This document shows positions 1 to 7,211 of a DNA stretch of 16,136 nt, one piece after another. Origin of the DNA: an uncultured Collinsella sp. (GTDB lineage Bacteria > Actinomycetota > Coriobacteriia > Coriobacteriales > Coriobacteriaceae); NCBI GenBank assembly GCA_959027945.1, contig CAUFRO010000042.1, positions 1 to 16,136 on the forward strand. Reading direction: 5' to 3'. A program made the translations under genes and the position numbers. The notes beneath the pieces were generated by a model that did no database searches, was not told the DNA's origin, and saw only the letters and a list, made by a program, of their open reading frames with translations. Within the stretch, counting starts at the first letter, position 1; each line of letters starts with the position of its first letter.

Positions 1-354
1 GTCGAAATCTCCCCCGCCGTCACCGTCGCCGATGACGATCTGTGCACCATCACCATCACCGAGAAATTCAAGGACGACTGGGGCGACATCGGCTTTGTCG
101 TCAACATCACCAACAAGAGCGACAAGGACCTGACCTTCTACGCTCCTTCCGGCAAGACCAACGTCAACGGCACTATGAAGGAAGCCTGGTTCTCGGCTCA
201 CCTGATGCCCGGCACCAACGCCACCGAAGAGTTCACCTTCTCGAACGGCACACTCGATAGCCTTGACGACCTCGTCAACACGACCATCGGCATCGATGCC
301 TACCTGACCGATTCCTACGAGGACGTCGCCTCCTACAGCGCAACCATCGCGTAA
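1..354 (+). CDS. C-terminal part of a probable exported Ig-like protein (5' truncated)
   Basis: An open frame enters from the left edge and ends at TAA 352-354, giving the last 117 residues. No start codon or signal peptide can be seen. The fragment is rich in Thr, Asn, Asp and aromatic residues in alternating short strands (for example GFVVNITNKSD, TFYAPSGKTNVNG, EEFTFSNGTL), as in secreted beta-sandwich domains such as DUF4352/Ig-like accessory domains of Gram-positive lipoproteins. There is no catalytic motif. The match to that family is a guess from composition and strand pattern; the reading frame itself is secure because it stays open and stops just before a strong hairpin. It converges with the response-regulator gene. 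Confidence 0.7.
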   Translation, partial: VEISPAVTVADDDLCTITITEKFKDDWGDIGFVVNITNKSDKDLTFYAPSGKTNVNGTMKEAWFSAHLMPGTNATEEFTFSNGTLDSLDDLVNTTIGIDAYLTDSYEDVASYSATIA

Positions 355-406
355 CGGCAGACACCGATAGCCGCGGATTGGCGGACACATCCGCGCACAT
401 GCCAGA

Positions 407-437
407 CGGGGCCGCAGGAGTTGATCCTGCGGCCCCG
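407..437. terminator. Bidirectional GC-rich hairpin between convergent genes
   Basis: A perfect 13-bp inverted repeat (CGGGGCCGCAGGA at 407-419, its complement at 425-437) with a GTTGA loop lies between the end of the plus-strand gene (354) and the end of the response-regulator gene (465). There is no long T-run on either side (CGCTTT follows on the plus strand). Position between converging genes suggests it ends transcription both ways. Confidence 0.75.
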
Positions 438-464
438 CCGCTTTATGCCGATGCGTAACGAGCG

Positions 465-1085
465 CTAGCGCTCCATGTTGGGAACGATGCTGCCCTCCGT
501 TACTGCGCGCACGGCCAAGCGCATGATGTTGTCGTAGCCGGTCTTATTGAGAATCTCCGAGATGCGGCGTTTGATGGTGCCCTCGCTCATAAACAGCTCG
601 GCCGCGATCTCGCGGCGGCTTTTACCCTCGCAGGCAAGGCGCAAGATCGACAGCTCGACATCGTCGAGGGCCGCCGTGCCCGAGAAGATGCTCTCGGGCG
701 GCTTGGGAAACGTGCAGTAACCCGCCAACGTGGAGCGCATCACGGCGAAAAGCTCGTCGATACCGACGTTCTTGTACACAAAGCTGTCGACGCCCGCCTC
801 GCGGGCCTGATCGACAAAGGTGATCTCGGGCATGCCGGTCATGATAATGACGCGGCACTCGGGCAGTTGTTCTTTAATGCGCGCCGCCGCCACGATGCCG
901 TTGGAATCATGCTCGGTGCATACGTCCATCAGTATCATGTCCGGGCGCTCCTTGAGCGCGACACCCAAGGCCTCGGAAGCATCGGCAATGGCGGAAACAA
1001 CGGTCATATCGGGCTGGTCGCCAACGGAACGCGCCAGGCTCTCGCGCAGGATGGCCTGGTCTTCGACTATAAGGACGCGGATCAT
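465..1085 (-). CDS. LuxR/NarL-family response regulator
   Basis: A 206-residue two-domain response regulator. The receiver domain (about 1-120) has the acidic pair E8/D9, phospho-acceptor D54 in the LMDV strand, T83 and K105. The C-terminal domain (about 140-200, LSILRLACEGKSRREIAAELFMSEGTIKRRISEIL) is a LuxR-type helix-turn-helix. It should be phosphorylated by the kinase encoded just upstream and then bind DNA in the cytoplasm; the targets are unknown. The ATG overlaps the kinase stop codon as ATGA, and AAAGGAG lies 5-8 nt upstream, inside the kinase gene, so the two are translationally coupled. It is the last gene of the operon and ends at the 407-437 hairpin. Confidence 0.95.
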   Translation of the reverse strand: MIRVLIVEDQAILRESLARSVGDQPDMTVVSAIADASEALGVALKERPDMILMDVCTEHDSNGIVAAARIKEQLPECRVIIMTGMPEITFVDQAREAGVDSFVYKNVGIDELFAVMRSTLAGYCTFPKPPESIFSGTAALDDVELSILRLACEGKSRREIAAELFMSEGTIKRRISEILNKTGYDNIMRLAVRAVTEGSIVPNMER

Positions 1086-2581
1086 GAGCTTCTCCTTTGA
1101 GCTGTGGCGCTGGCGTTGAGCGGGATGGACACCGCAAGCGTAAAGGGAGGGACGGCATGGACCTCTAGGCTGCCACCCAGATCTTGTGCGACATGCCTCA
1201 TACCTGGGATACCCGTTCCCTCGCGATACGATACGGAGGCCGGGGACCCGTCGTTAGAAATCGTCATGTGCGCGATGCCGTCAGCATCCGCCCCCTCCTG
1301 CCACAGGCGCACATGGACCCGATGCGCCTGCGCATGCTTGGTGGCATTGGTCGAGGCCTCGCGAATAATCTGCAAAAATGCGGCGGCGACACGCGCGTCC
1401 TCAGGCAGCGCACCCTCGACATCGATCTGCACACTCACCAAGCCAAAAGCATGGACGATATCACCCAGCTGCTCTGCAGGCTCGCTGGCACCGCCACTGC
1501 GCAAATCGGCGGCAATTGAGCGCAGCAACGGGTCAATCTGCTCGAGCGACTCGTCGTCCAGGCGCCCCTCCTCCAAATAGCGATGGAGAATGGACAGGCG
1601 CTGCCCGATCACATCGTGAACGCGGGCGCGCATACGTAGGTAGGCCGCATTGTCGGCAACCTTTTTAACTTCTTCGATCTGGGACTGGAGCTCTTGGCCC
1701 GCAAGCTCAAGTAGGTGGTTTGCTTGCGCCAAGCGGTCGTAGGCGTGTGCGTATTCCGTCACGTCCAGTCCGATAATGCGCTCAAAGAGGCGGCCCGAAA
1801 CCATAACCTCGTCGTGCACAAATAGGCGAATCTCGGCGGGAGAAATCTCGATCACCGCGCGAGCATCACCAAAACGATCCAAGTTAATCCGCACACGGTT
1901 CCTACTGCTTTCGGGCATTTGCATGCTGAGTTTGCGCAGGTCGTTCCATGTGCCGCTCATGTCACCTAGATCGGTGGGCATATGAAGTTCCACTAGGTTT
2001 TTGCGCATGCAGCGGTTCATGAGCAGCGGACGGCCCCTCGGGTCCAGATACAGGATGCCCACGGGAATCACGTTGATGGTCTCGATCGTCGAGAACGCGG
2101 TGATATCCTCCTGGCGGTTACGGACGTCCATCAAGAGCGCCGCGATGGAACGAAACAGGAAAAACGCTCCCTCTGCGATAAGGACAACGGTCCACGCCGA
2201 GCCCATGGCAAAAACCACCGGCGGCGTCACGGCGACAACGAGCAACAGTTCGGCCAGCATGACGAGGCGACGATAGTGCACCATAAGCACCACGCCGTAG
2301 GCAAAGATCACGGCATTGAGCCACAGCGATCCGCCCATTGCCCTGGCGCAAACGTCAAGCGGCGCCACCAGATACGAGCCAGACGACGCGAATAAGATGA
2401 GCGCCGAAATCATCAGGTGAAGCACAAGGCTCGCCTCGTAGGCGCAAATCACCTTACGGTTATAGGACGAACGGCGCGATGCGATGAGCGGGACGTGGAT
2501 CGTCTGCAGACACGCAGCCAGGGCAAAGACAACATCGAGCGCAACGATTTGGGGAAGAATGAGCGAAATCTGCATCGTCAC
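1082..2581 (-). CDS. Membrane sensor histidine kinase (HisKA_3/HATPase, NarL-type partner)
   Basis: A 499-residue kinase. Residues 1-150 contain about five hydrophobic segments with short loops. Residues 160-280 resemble a PAS-like sensor (NVIPVGILYLDPRGRPLLMN), followed by a coiled coil at about 281-312. The dimerisation/phosphotransfer helix carries the HisKA_3 signature HDVIGQRLS with H322 as the expected phospho-site. The ATPase lobe shows the N-box (REASTNATKH, N412/H416), the NDG motif (443-445) and the GTGIPGM G2 loop (455-461), so it looks catalytically complete. The likely start is GTG at 2581, overlapping the TGA of the preceding gene (GTGA); an in-frame ATG two codons later (2575) is the alternative. 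It should phosphorylate D54 of the downstream regulator. The signal is unknown. Confidence 0.93.
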   Translation of the reverse strand: MTMQISLILPQIVALDVVFALAACLQTIHVPLIASRRSSYNRKVICAYEASLVLHLMISALILFASSGSYLVAPLDVCARAMGGSLWLNAVIFAYGVVLMVHYRRLVMLAELLLVVAVTPPVVFAMGSAWTVVLIAEGAFFLFRSIAALLMDVRNRQEDITAFSTIETINVIPVGILYLDPRGRPLLMNRCMRKNLVELHMPTDLGDMSGTWNDLRKLSMQMPESSRNRVRINLDRFGDARAVIEISPAEIRLFVHDEVMVSGRLFERIIGLDVTEYAHAYDRLAQANHLLELAGQELQSQIEEVKKVADNAAYLRMRARVHDVIGQRLSILHRYLEEGRLDDESLEQIDPLLRSIAADLRSGGASEPAEQLGDIVHAFGLVSVQIDVEGALPEDARVAAAFLQIIREASTNATKHAQAHRVHVRLWQEGADADGIAHMTISNDGSPASVSYREGTGIPGMRHVAQDLGGSLEVHAVPPFTLAVSIPLNASATAQRRSS

Positions 2582-4461
2582 TCACCCGCCCTCGGCATCA
2601 AGACGATCATGCGCAGCTGGCCGGGCTCGCCCTCAAGGCGGTATGCCACGTTGCGCCCTTGTAGAGCGCTTTCGAGCTCTTGCGCAGCGGGCGTCTGCGA
2701 AAGATCTGCATCATCGTTGGAAAAAAGCGCGGCACGCAGCTCGACACTGCATCGGTCATGATCGCCCAAGTGATACATAAGCGCCGGATGGTCGGTGGTG
2801 TAGGCAAAAAACGCAAAGTCATACACGCAGTCGTACAGGGCGCTTACCGTACTGGCGTGCATCGGGCGCCGTATGGCGATAATCGAGGCGCAATCGATAT
2901 CGATGGTGCGCAGGTCGCTTGCGAGCTCGTTGGCAATGAGCTGAATGCGGTCGCGATCAAAACCGCTCTCCCCGTGCTGTGCCAACGTGAGCGACCCCTT
3001 GCGCTTGCAATAGGCGACGAGCATCTTGGCGCGCTGCAGCATGCGGTAACGCTCGTGCGAAGACGATTCATCGGTCAACGGCGGTAGCGAGCTCAGCAGG
3101 TCGTACATCCCTTCGAGCGCGCGGGCAAGCGCCTGGTCCACGTCTTGGACCAGCAAGGTCTCGGCCTCTTGGTCTGCCAGGTGCGTCTTAAGGTCGTAGT
3201 CGGCGGCGAGCAGCTCATTTTGACGCTGCAGCTCCATACGACGATGTGCCAGTTCACGGTTAAGCTCGTTGAGATCCGACACGTCTTGGGCAAGCAGGGC
3301 CGATCCGCCCAGCAGTGGAAAGGCACGGCACATCACATCGGGGTCGGACGCCACGACAAAGGCATGGGCGCGGCTGTGCGCCTGGGTCCGCAACTCCTCG
3401 CGCACGCCCACCGGCATTGGCTTTGACACTGGCGTGGCATAGACTTCCTGCAAGTCGCGCGTTAGAACTTTGAGGTCAAGCGGCAAGGTGTCGAAAATGC
3501 CGGCGATGTCGTGATATGACGGAACGACACCGCAATCGAGACAGATTTCCATCGCCACCACGCACAAGACGCAATAGACGAGCGAGAAGTTGAGCCTCCA
3601 TGCCCAGGGCACGCGCAACGCATATGAGATGGCAAAGAACGCGCCGCCCAGCAGCACGAGCGCCGCCGTGCCCGAGAAACGTTGGATGCGAAAGGACGAG
3701 GACCGGCCCACCAGGATAAAAAAGGCCACAAAGTTAAAGGCCGTCCACACGAGGACGGCGAAATAACCCCAGCCGTACGTGTAATCGTTGCTCCAGGTGT
3801 CGCTTGTACGGTCAAAGTGGAAGACCTGCTGGTAAAAATCGTTGGTGAGCACAAATCCGATAAGCAGGATAGCCATAATCCACAGCGCAGCGCAGTAGCG
3901 GCGACCCAGGCGGTGTTGCTCCAGGCCCGCAAGGCGCAGACCACACAACTGGTAGAGCAGCGGAATGAGCGTCATGGGCACGTAGTACAGGTACCACAGC
4001 ACGGTGGCATAGAACGGCGTGAACGACTTGTACTTGAGAATGACTTCGATCATCCACAGGGCGCAGATGGTGGCGATGGCAACAAGACGGCGGCGCAACA
4101 CATAGTCCAAACAGCGCAGATAGACCGATACGCCCCAGATCGAAAATGCAATTGCGGCAACAAGCAACGGCAGAGAGCTCGAATGGACGAGCGCATCCAC
4201 GACCTCTTCGGACACCTCGCTATAGGCGGGAACGGCGTTAGAAAGTTTGGGGTCGAAGGCGAACAGCGCCGGCAAGACTGCCAAAAGCATGAGGAACATC
4301 GCGGTGATGACACCGGCGATAGCAAAGACGCGGTGGCGGTACACCTGATGTGTTATGCCAACAAGGAATCGCGGCATGGCGAAGAGCCTGCCGCCCCTGG
4401 GACCCGCCACGGGTGCGGATCGGGCGGCCGCGTTGCCGATATGTCGCTCGCGGGTACCCAT
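2578..4461 (-). CDS. 7TM sensor-like protein with a degenerate histidine-kinase-like C-terminus
   Basis: First gene of the two-component operon, 627 residues from ATG 4461. About 7-8 hydrophobic segments span residues 45-312 and include TNDFYQQVF and YTYGWGYF, which resemble the N-terminal 7TM region of some histidine kinases. A charged, heptad-rich coiled coil follows (about 392-450, DLNELNRELAHRRMELQRQN), then about 175 residues with the helical layout of a kinase core (RAKMLVAYCKRKGSLTLAQ). I see no phospho-accepting His in a proper H-box, no N-box and no DxGxG/GTG ATP loops, so it is probably not an active kinase. The open frame extends to 4605, but that stretch crosses a palindromic repeat and lacks a good ribosome site. 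ATG 4461 has a -10-like box 9 nt upstream and no Shine-Dalgarno, suggesting a leaderless start; ATG 4377 is the other option. A role as co-sensor for the next gene's kinase is inferred from coupling. Confidence 0.8.
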   Translation of the reverse strand: MGTRERHIGNAAARSAPVAGPRGGRLFAMPRFLVGITHQVYRHRVFAIAGVITAMFLMLLAVLPALFAFDPKLSNAVPAYSEVSEEVVDALVHSSSLPLLVAAIAFSIWGVSVYLRCLDYVLRRRLVAIATICALWMIEVILKYKSFTPFYATVLWYLYYVPMTLIPLLYQLCGLRLAGLEQHRLGRRYCAALWIMAILLIGFVLTNDFYQQVFHFDRTSDTWSNDYTYGWGYFAVLVWTAFNFVAFFILVGRSSSFRIQRFSGTAALVLLGGAFFAISYALRVPWAWRLNFSLVYCVLCVVAMEICLDCGVVPSYHDIAGIFDTLPLDLKVLTRDLQEVYATPVSKPMPVGVREELRTQAHSRAHAFVVASDPDVMCRAFPLLGGSALLAQDVSDLNELNRELAHRRMELQRQNELLAADYDLKTHLADQEAETLLVQDVDQALARALEGMYDLLSSLPPLTDESSSHERYRMLQRAKMLVAYCKRKGSLTLAQHGESGFDRDRIQLIANELASDLRTIDIDCASIIAIRRPMHASTVSALYDCVYDFAFFAYTTDHPALMYHLGDHDRCSVELRAALFSNDDADLSQTPAAQELESALQGRNVAYRLEGEPGQLRMIVLMPRAGE

Positions 4462-4470
4462 AGTGCTTTT

Positions 4471-4476
4471 AGTGTA
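4471..4476 (-). promoter_or_regulatory. -10-like box implying a leaderless start of the sensor operon
   Basis: TACACT on the minus strand ends 9 nt before ATG 4461, which would put the transcription start at or within a couple of bases of the start codon. No Shine-Dalgarno is present there. The -35 at 17-18 nt spacing is poor (CGCTTT region), so the call is tentative. Leaderless genes are common in Actinobacteria in general. Confidence 0.3.
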
Positions 4477-4575
4477 CCGACAGGCAGGCTCAAAAAGCGG
4501 GCCACATGTCCCAAAATCCGCAGACGGCAAGGCGCCCGGCAGCCTCCCCCGTCCGGCACTTCCCGATATCCGCCC

Positions 4576-4624
4576 GCCCCAAACCACCGCAAAGGGGACA
4601 GGCACCTTTGTGGTGGTTTGGGGC
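4576..4624. repeat. Palindromic element with a GGGGACAGGCACC core
   Basis: A 20-bp stem with one G:T mismatch: GCCCCAAACCACC (4576-4588) and CAAAGG (4590-4595) pair with CCTTTG (4605-4610) and GGTGGTTTGGGGC (4612-4624), leaving a 9-nt loop. It starts 7 bases beyond the DUF4867 stop and lies in the 169-base gap before the sensor operon. There is no T-run. It could act as a terminator for the DUF4867 gene, but the stem-loop with a conserved-looking GGTGCCTGTCCCC strand resembles REP/RAYT-type dispersed palindromes. The rest of the gap (4477-4575) holds nothing I recognise. Confidence 0.7.
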
Positions 4625-4630
4625 GATGCG

Positions 4631-5275
4631 CTAGTCCACGGCGATGTCGAGGTTCTTGCCGATGAGGCCTACGTAGCCGCCCTCGGCAGCCTTGGGGCTG
4701 TCGGCGTGGCAGAGAACCCACTTGTCTGCCTTCCAGTAGCAGTAGCTGTCACCGGCCGCGGGCATGTCGGCCGCGGCCTCGGGGCGCGGACCATTGGTGC
4801 CAGCGGGCAGCGCCACCATCACCTGGAAGCCACCGTCGTCGACCATGCACGGCGTGTAGTGGAGCGTGGTGTTGAAAACCTCGACGACCTTGCCCGCCGG
4901 CACGCGGAACGCCTTGACGCACGCGGTATCGAGCTTGCCGTCCTCGATCTCCCAGCGATGTGCCACGAGCAGGATAAAGTCGCGTGCACCCAGGTTGAAC
5001 TCGCTCGCGCGGTGGTACTCCAGGCAGTTGAGACGCGTGTTGTGGCCGTTGCACCAGCCGAGCTGGAAGGGACGGCCGCCAAACATGAGAAAGCCCAGCT
5101 TATCGGCATCCTTGACGCCCTCGAGCTCCGGCGCGCTTGCTACGTACTTGCTGCCCTCGGGGATGGGCGTAGCGGAAAGCGCCCCGACGAGCGGAGCGGT
5201 CAGGTTGAACGGAACGTCGTTCCACACGCGGCCATAAGATTTGAACTCGGGATCTGATACAGAGTAGATATGCAT
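4631..5275 (-). CDS. DUF4867 family protein (cupin-like, function unknown)
   Basis: 214 residues from ATG 5275, which has AGGAG about 7 nt upstream; the frame runs open to 5362, but the extra N-terminus overlaps the luxS terminator and has no ribosome site. The opening MHIYSVSDPEFKSYGRVW and the central GWCNGHNTRLNCLEYHRASEFN fit my recollection of DUF4867 proteins from gut anaerobes. H78, E86, H88 and H139 sit in a beta-rich core and could form a cupin-type metal site; this is inference. Residue pattern and length suggest a single cytoplasmic domain without signal peptide. No reaction is known to me. It lies downstream of luxS but behind a terminator, so it is probably transcribed mainly from its own promoter. 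Confidence 0.85.
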   Translation of the reverse strand: MHIYSVSDPEFKSYGRVWNDVPFNLTAPLVGALSATPIPEGSKYVASAPELEGVKDADKLGFLMFGGRPFQLGWCNGHNTRLNCLEYHRASEFNLGARDFILLVAHRWEIEDGKLDTACVKAFRVPAGKVVEVFNTTLHYTPCMVDDGGFQVMVALPAGTNGPRPEAAADMPAAGDSYCYWKADKWVLCHADSPKAAEGGYVGLIGKNLDIAVD

Positions 5276-5309
5276 GCTCGCTCCTGTTCGTTTATGTGAC
5301 AGTATGAAC

Positions 5310-5315
5310 ATTCTA
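5310..5315 (-). promoter_or_regulatory. Candidate -10 box for the DUF4867 gene
   Basis: TAGAAT (5 of 6 to TATAAT) on the minus strand lies about 35 nt before ATG 5275 and downstream of the luxS terminator, where a promoter is needed. No convincing -35 is visible at 16-18 nt. Confidence 0.3.
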
Positions 5316-5348
5316 GAACTATCTCGTTCCGTTTTGAGCGCCCAGCAT

Positions 5349-5380
5349 GAAAAAGCGCCCACAAAGAGCGGGAGCGCTTC
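5349..5380 (-). terminator. Intrinsic terminator of luxS
   Basis: On the minus strand AAGCG-CT-CCC pairs with GGG-CGCTT (two-base bulge, 9-nt loop) and is followed directly by a run of Ts. It starts 30 bases after the luxS stop codon. Confidence 0.7.
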
Positions 5381-5409
5381 TGGCGCAAACGCTATTCCTG
5401 CCAGCAGCC

Positions 5410-5898
5410 TTACGCCTGCTGATAGTGCAGGTGCTTCTCGTCGATATCGGCCAGGTCGCGGTCGAGGTAGCGGCGCGCGAGCCAGTTAGCCATGGGAAGG
5501 TTCTGGTCTAGGTAGTTGCCGCACTCCTCGGGAGCGGCACCGGGAACATCGCCCTCAAAGCCGGCGACAAACTCGAACAGCTCACGTACGAGCGGCAGAA
5601 TCTCCTCGCTCGTCACCTCACCAAACACGACGAGGTAAAAGCCCGTGCGGCAGCCCATGGGGCCAAAGTAGACGATACGGCTCGACCACTCGGCATGATT
5701 GCGGAGGAACGTCGCGCCCAGGTGCTCGATGGTGTGGCACTCGGCGGTGTTCATGACCGGCTCCTTGTTGGGCGTGGTCAGGCGCAGGTCAAACGTGGTG
5801 ACGGCAGCACCGGTCGCCGGATCGCGATCGATGCGGCTCACATACACGCCGGGCTCAAGCAGCAGATGGTCAACGGAAAAACTCGCGATGCGCTCCAT
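5410..5898 (-). CDS. luxS: S-ribosylhomocysteine lyase (autoinducer-2 synthesis)
   Basis: A 162-residue LuxS of normal length. It cleaves S-ribosylhomocysteine to homocysteine and 4,5-dihydroxy-2,3-pentanedione, the AI-2 precursor, as part of the activated methyl cycle in the cytoplasm. The metal ligands H55 and H59 (HTIEH, with the catalytic E58) and C126 (EECGNY) are present, as is the catalytic C83 in MGCRTGFY. ATG 5898 has GAGAGGA about 7 nt upstream. No nucleosidase (pfs/mtnN) or methionine gene is adjacent. A long hairpin element ends 22 bases upstream of the start and a terminator follows the stop, so luxS looks monocistronic. Confidence 0.97.
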   Translation of the reverse strand: MERIASFSVDHLLLEPGVYVSRIDRDPATGAAVTTFDLRLTTPNKEPVMNTAECHTIEHLGATFLRNHAEWSSRIVYFGPMGCRTGFYLVVFGEVTSEEILPLVRELFEFVAGFEGDVPGAAPEECGNYLDQNLPMANWLARRYLDRDLADIDEKHLHYQQA

Positions 5899-5919
5899 GG
5901 CAGATCCTCTCGATAGTCA

Positions 5920-5994
5920 AATTGGGACGGGGCTCTTTTAGCTGGTTCGAATGGTCGCACCAATCATACCAGTCAAAAAAGCCCCGTCCCAAAT
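5920..5994. repeat. Long palindromic element (TGGGACGGGGCT type) upstream of luxS
   Basis: Arms of 26 bases (5920-5945 and 5969-5994) match in inverted orientation at 22 positions; both contain TTGGGACGGGGCT and end in CTGG. The centre has a small apical hairpin (TGGT-CGC-ACCA, 5952-5962). The mismatched positions in the arms show partial decay or compensation. It shares the GGGACGGGG core with the shorter hairpin 10 bases to the right. Likely a dispersed intergenic repeat; no target-site duplication was identified. Confidence 0.75.
5963..5987 (-). promoter_or_regulatory. Candidate extended -10 promoter for luxS inside the repeat
   Basis: On the minus strand TGG-TATGAT (5971-5963) is an extended -10 with one mismatch to TATAAT. 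A TTGGGA hexamer at about 18 nt spacing is a partial -35. Initiation near 5955 would give a leader of about 57 nt. No other promoter-like sequence is evident between 5899 and 5962. Confidence 0.35.
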
Positions 5995-6003
5995 GAGCTA
6001 CCC

Positions 6004-6038
6004 GGGACGGGGATCAATGAGTTTTAAATCCCCGTCCC
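6004..6038. repeat. Short palindrome (GGGACGGGGAT) related to the adjacent element
   Basis: A perfect 11-bp inverted repeat, GGGACGGGGAT at 6004-6014 and its complement at 6028-6038, with a 13-nt AT-rich loop. It shares its first nine bases with the arms of the 5920-5994 element. It may also help end transcription from the LacI-family gene. Confidence 0.7.
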
Positions 6039-6040
6039 AG

Positions 6041-6065
6041 AAAAATCATTCTAGGTAATCTAGAA
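6041..6065 (-). terminator. Possible weak terminator after the LacI-family gene
   Basis: On the minus strand TTCTAG-ATTAC-CTAGAA is followed by TGA and five Ts. The 6-bp AT-rich stem is weak. It lies 36 bases beyond the stop codon; the stronger 6004-6038 hairpin follows immediately. Confidence 0.4.
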
Positions 6066-6100
6066 GGACTTTTCCGCTCTGGGGTCTGGCGCCGTTCCGA

Positions 6101-7111
6101 CTAGATCTCGCGCACGCTTTGGCGCTCGACAAAATAGGTCGATACGGCCGTCTTGCAGGTATAGCTCTTGGGATTGCGGATGTTGCCCACCAGGCGGCGC
6201 ACCGCGATCTCGCCCACCTCGTGCTTGGGAACGTGCACCGTGGTGAGCGGCGGGTTGGAAAAGGCGCCCAACGACAGGTCGTCAAAGCCGATGATCGAGA
6301 CATCCTCGGGCACGCGAATACCGTGCTCGTTGAGCGCGCGCATGGCACCCACGGCGAGCACGTCGTTTTCGGCAAAGAAAGCCGTCGGCAGGTCGTCGTG
6401 CGAGACGCTGTCGAGCCACGCGCCCATATCGCGATAAGCGCCCTCGAGCGTGGTGCCCAGCGTGACACGCCATGCCGGATTGGCCTCGAGGCCCGCATCC
6501 TCAAGCGCTTGGCGATAGCCGCGCTCGCGGTCCTTAAAGTTGCGGATGCGAAGGTCGCCCGCCAGATAGCCGATTTGCTTGTGACCTTTCTCGATAAGGT
6601 AGTCCACGGCGCGCAGTACCGAATCGGTGTTGGCAATAACCACGGCATCAAAGTATTGACGATCGCTCCAGCCGTCGAGCACGATCAGGTGGGCGGCGGC
6701 GTTGGCGAACAGGGCGTAGTCCTCCTCGCCCAGCTCGGTACCCATCAGCACGATAGCGGCGGACGGATCGGCGATCAGGCCCTCGACCTGCGGGCGCACA
6801 GCGTCAAGATCGCTAAAGTCGAGCGTGACAAAGCTCGTGCTCATGCCGTGGCGACGCGCCTGGCGCTCCACGCCCTCGATGACCGCGGGATGGAAGGTGC
6901 TCTCGTCCAGGATGGCGGCCGTCTTGCGCGCAAGCACAAACTGGATGCTCTCGAGCTGCGTCGACTGCTGGTAGCCGAGCGACTGCGCACACTCCAGGAT
7001 GACCTTGGCGGTCTCCTCGCTCACGCTGCGCTTGCGGTTGAGCGCGTTGGACACGGTTGCGGGCGAAAAGCCGGTAATGCGGCTGATCTCGCGGACGCTT
7101 GCTTTAGCCAT
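6101..7111 (-). CDS. LacI-family transcriptional regulator
   Basis: 336 residues from ATG 7111, chosen because AGGGGG lies 5 nt upstream and the LacI helix-turn-helix starts at once; the open frame goes on to 7192 without a better site. Residues 4-23 (ASVREISRITGFSPATVSNAL) form the DNA-binding helices, followed by the LGYQ helix end at 46-49. Residues 57-330 are the periplasmic-binding-like effector domain (VLMGTELGEEDYALF, SIIGFDDLSLGAFSNPPLTTVHVP). It should be a cytoplasmic sugar- or nucleoside-responsive repressor. It lies 182 bases downstream of the GH1 gene on the same strand with its own promoter, so control of the bgl operon is possible but not shown. Confidence 0.93.
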   Translation of the reverse strand: MAKASVREISRITGFSPATVSNALNRKRSVSEETAKVILECAQSLGYQQSTQLESIQFVLARKTAAILDESTFHPAVIEGVERQARRHGMSTSFVTLDFSDLDAVRPQVEGLIADPSAAIVLMGTELGEEDYALFANAAAHLIVLDGWSDRQYFDAVVIANTDSVLRAVDYLIEKGHKQIGYLAGDLRIRNFKDRERGYRQALEDAGLEANPAWRVTLGTTLEGAYRDMGAWLDSVSHDDLPTAFFAENDVLAVGAMRALNEHGIRVPEDVSIIGFDDLSLGAFSNPPLTTVHVPKHEVGEIAVRRLVGNIRNPKSYTCKTAVSTYFVERQSVREI

Positions 7112-7211
7112 CGTTCCCCCTAGCATCGGTCGCGGCCGAGCATCGTGGCTTGACCGCCCCGTGGCTCGGCAACTAAACGACCGCAAATTCAATCTAAACA
7201 GAAGAGTAAAT

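Noticed and set aside
42..260. Short frame beginning with a run of five His codons
   Set aside because: The His run is the CACCATCAC pattern of the real overlapping frame (TITIT) read out of phase; there is no ribosome site.
4462..4605. N-terminal extension of the 7TM sensor protein
   Set aside because: It would translate half of a palindromic repeat, has no Shine-Dalgarno and adds Gly/Pro-rich sequence unlike a sensor start.
5303..5330. GAAC/GTTC boxes near the DUF4867 start as a possible SOS (LexA) box
   Set aside because: The boxes are in direct rather than inverted orientation and do not fit the Gram-positive SOS palindrome.
6119..7123. 334-codon plus-strand open frame opposite the LacI-family gene
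   Set aside because: The minus-strand frame has a clear helix-turn-helix and effector domain; this one is a mirror of it.
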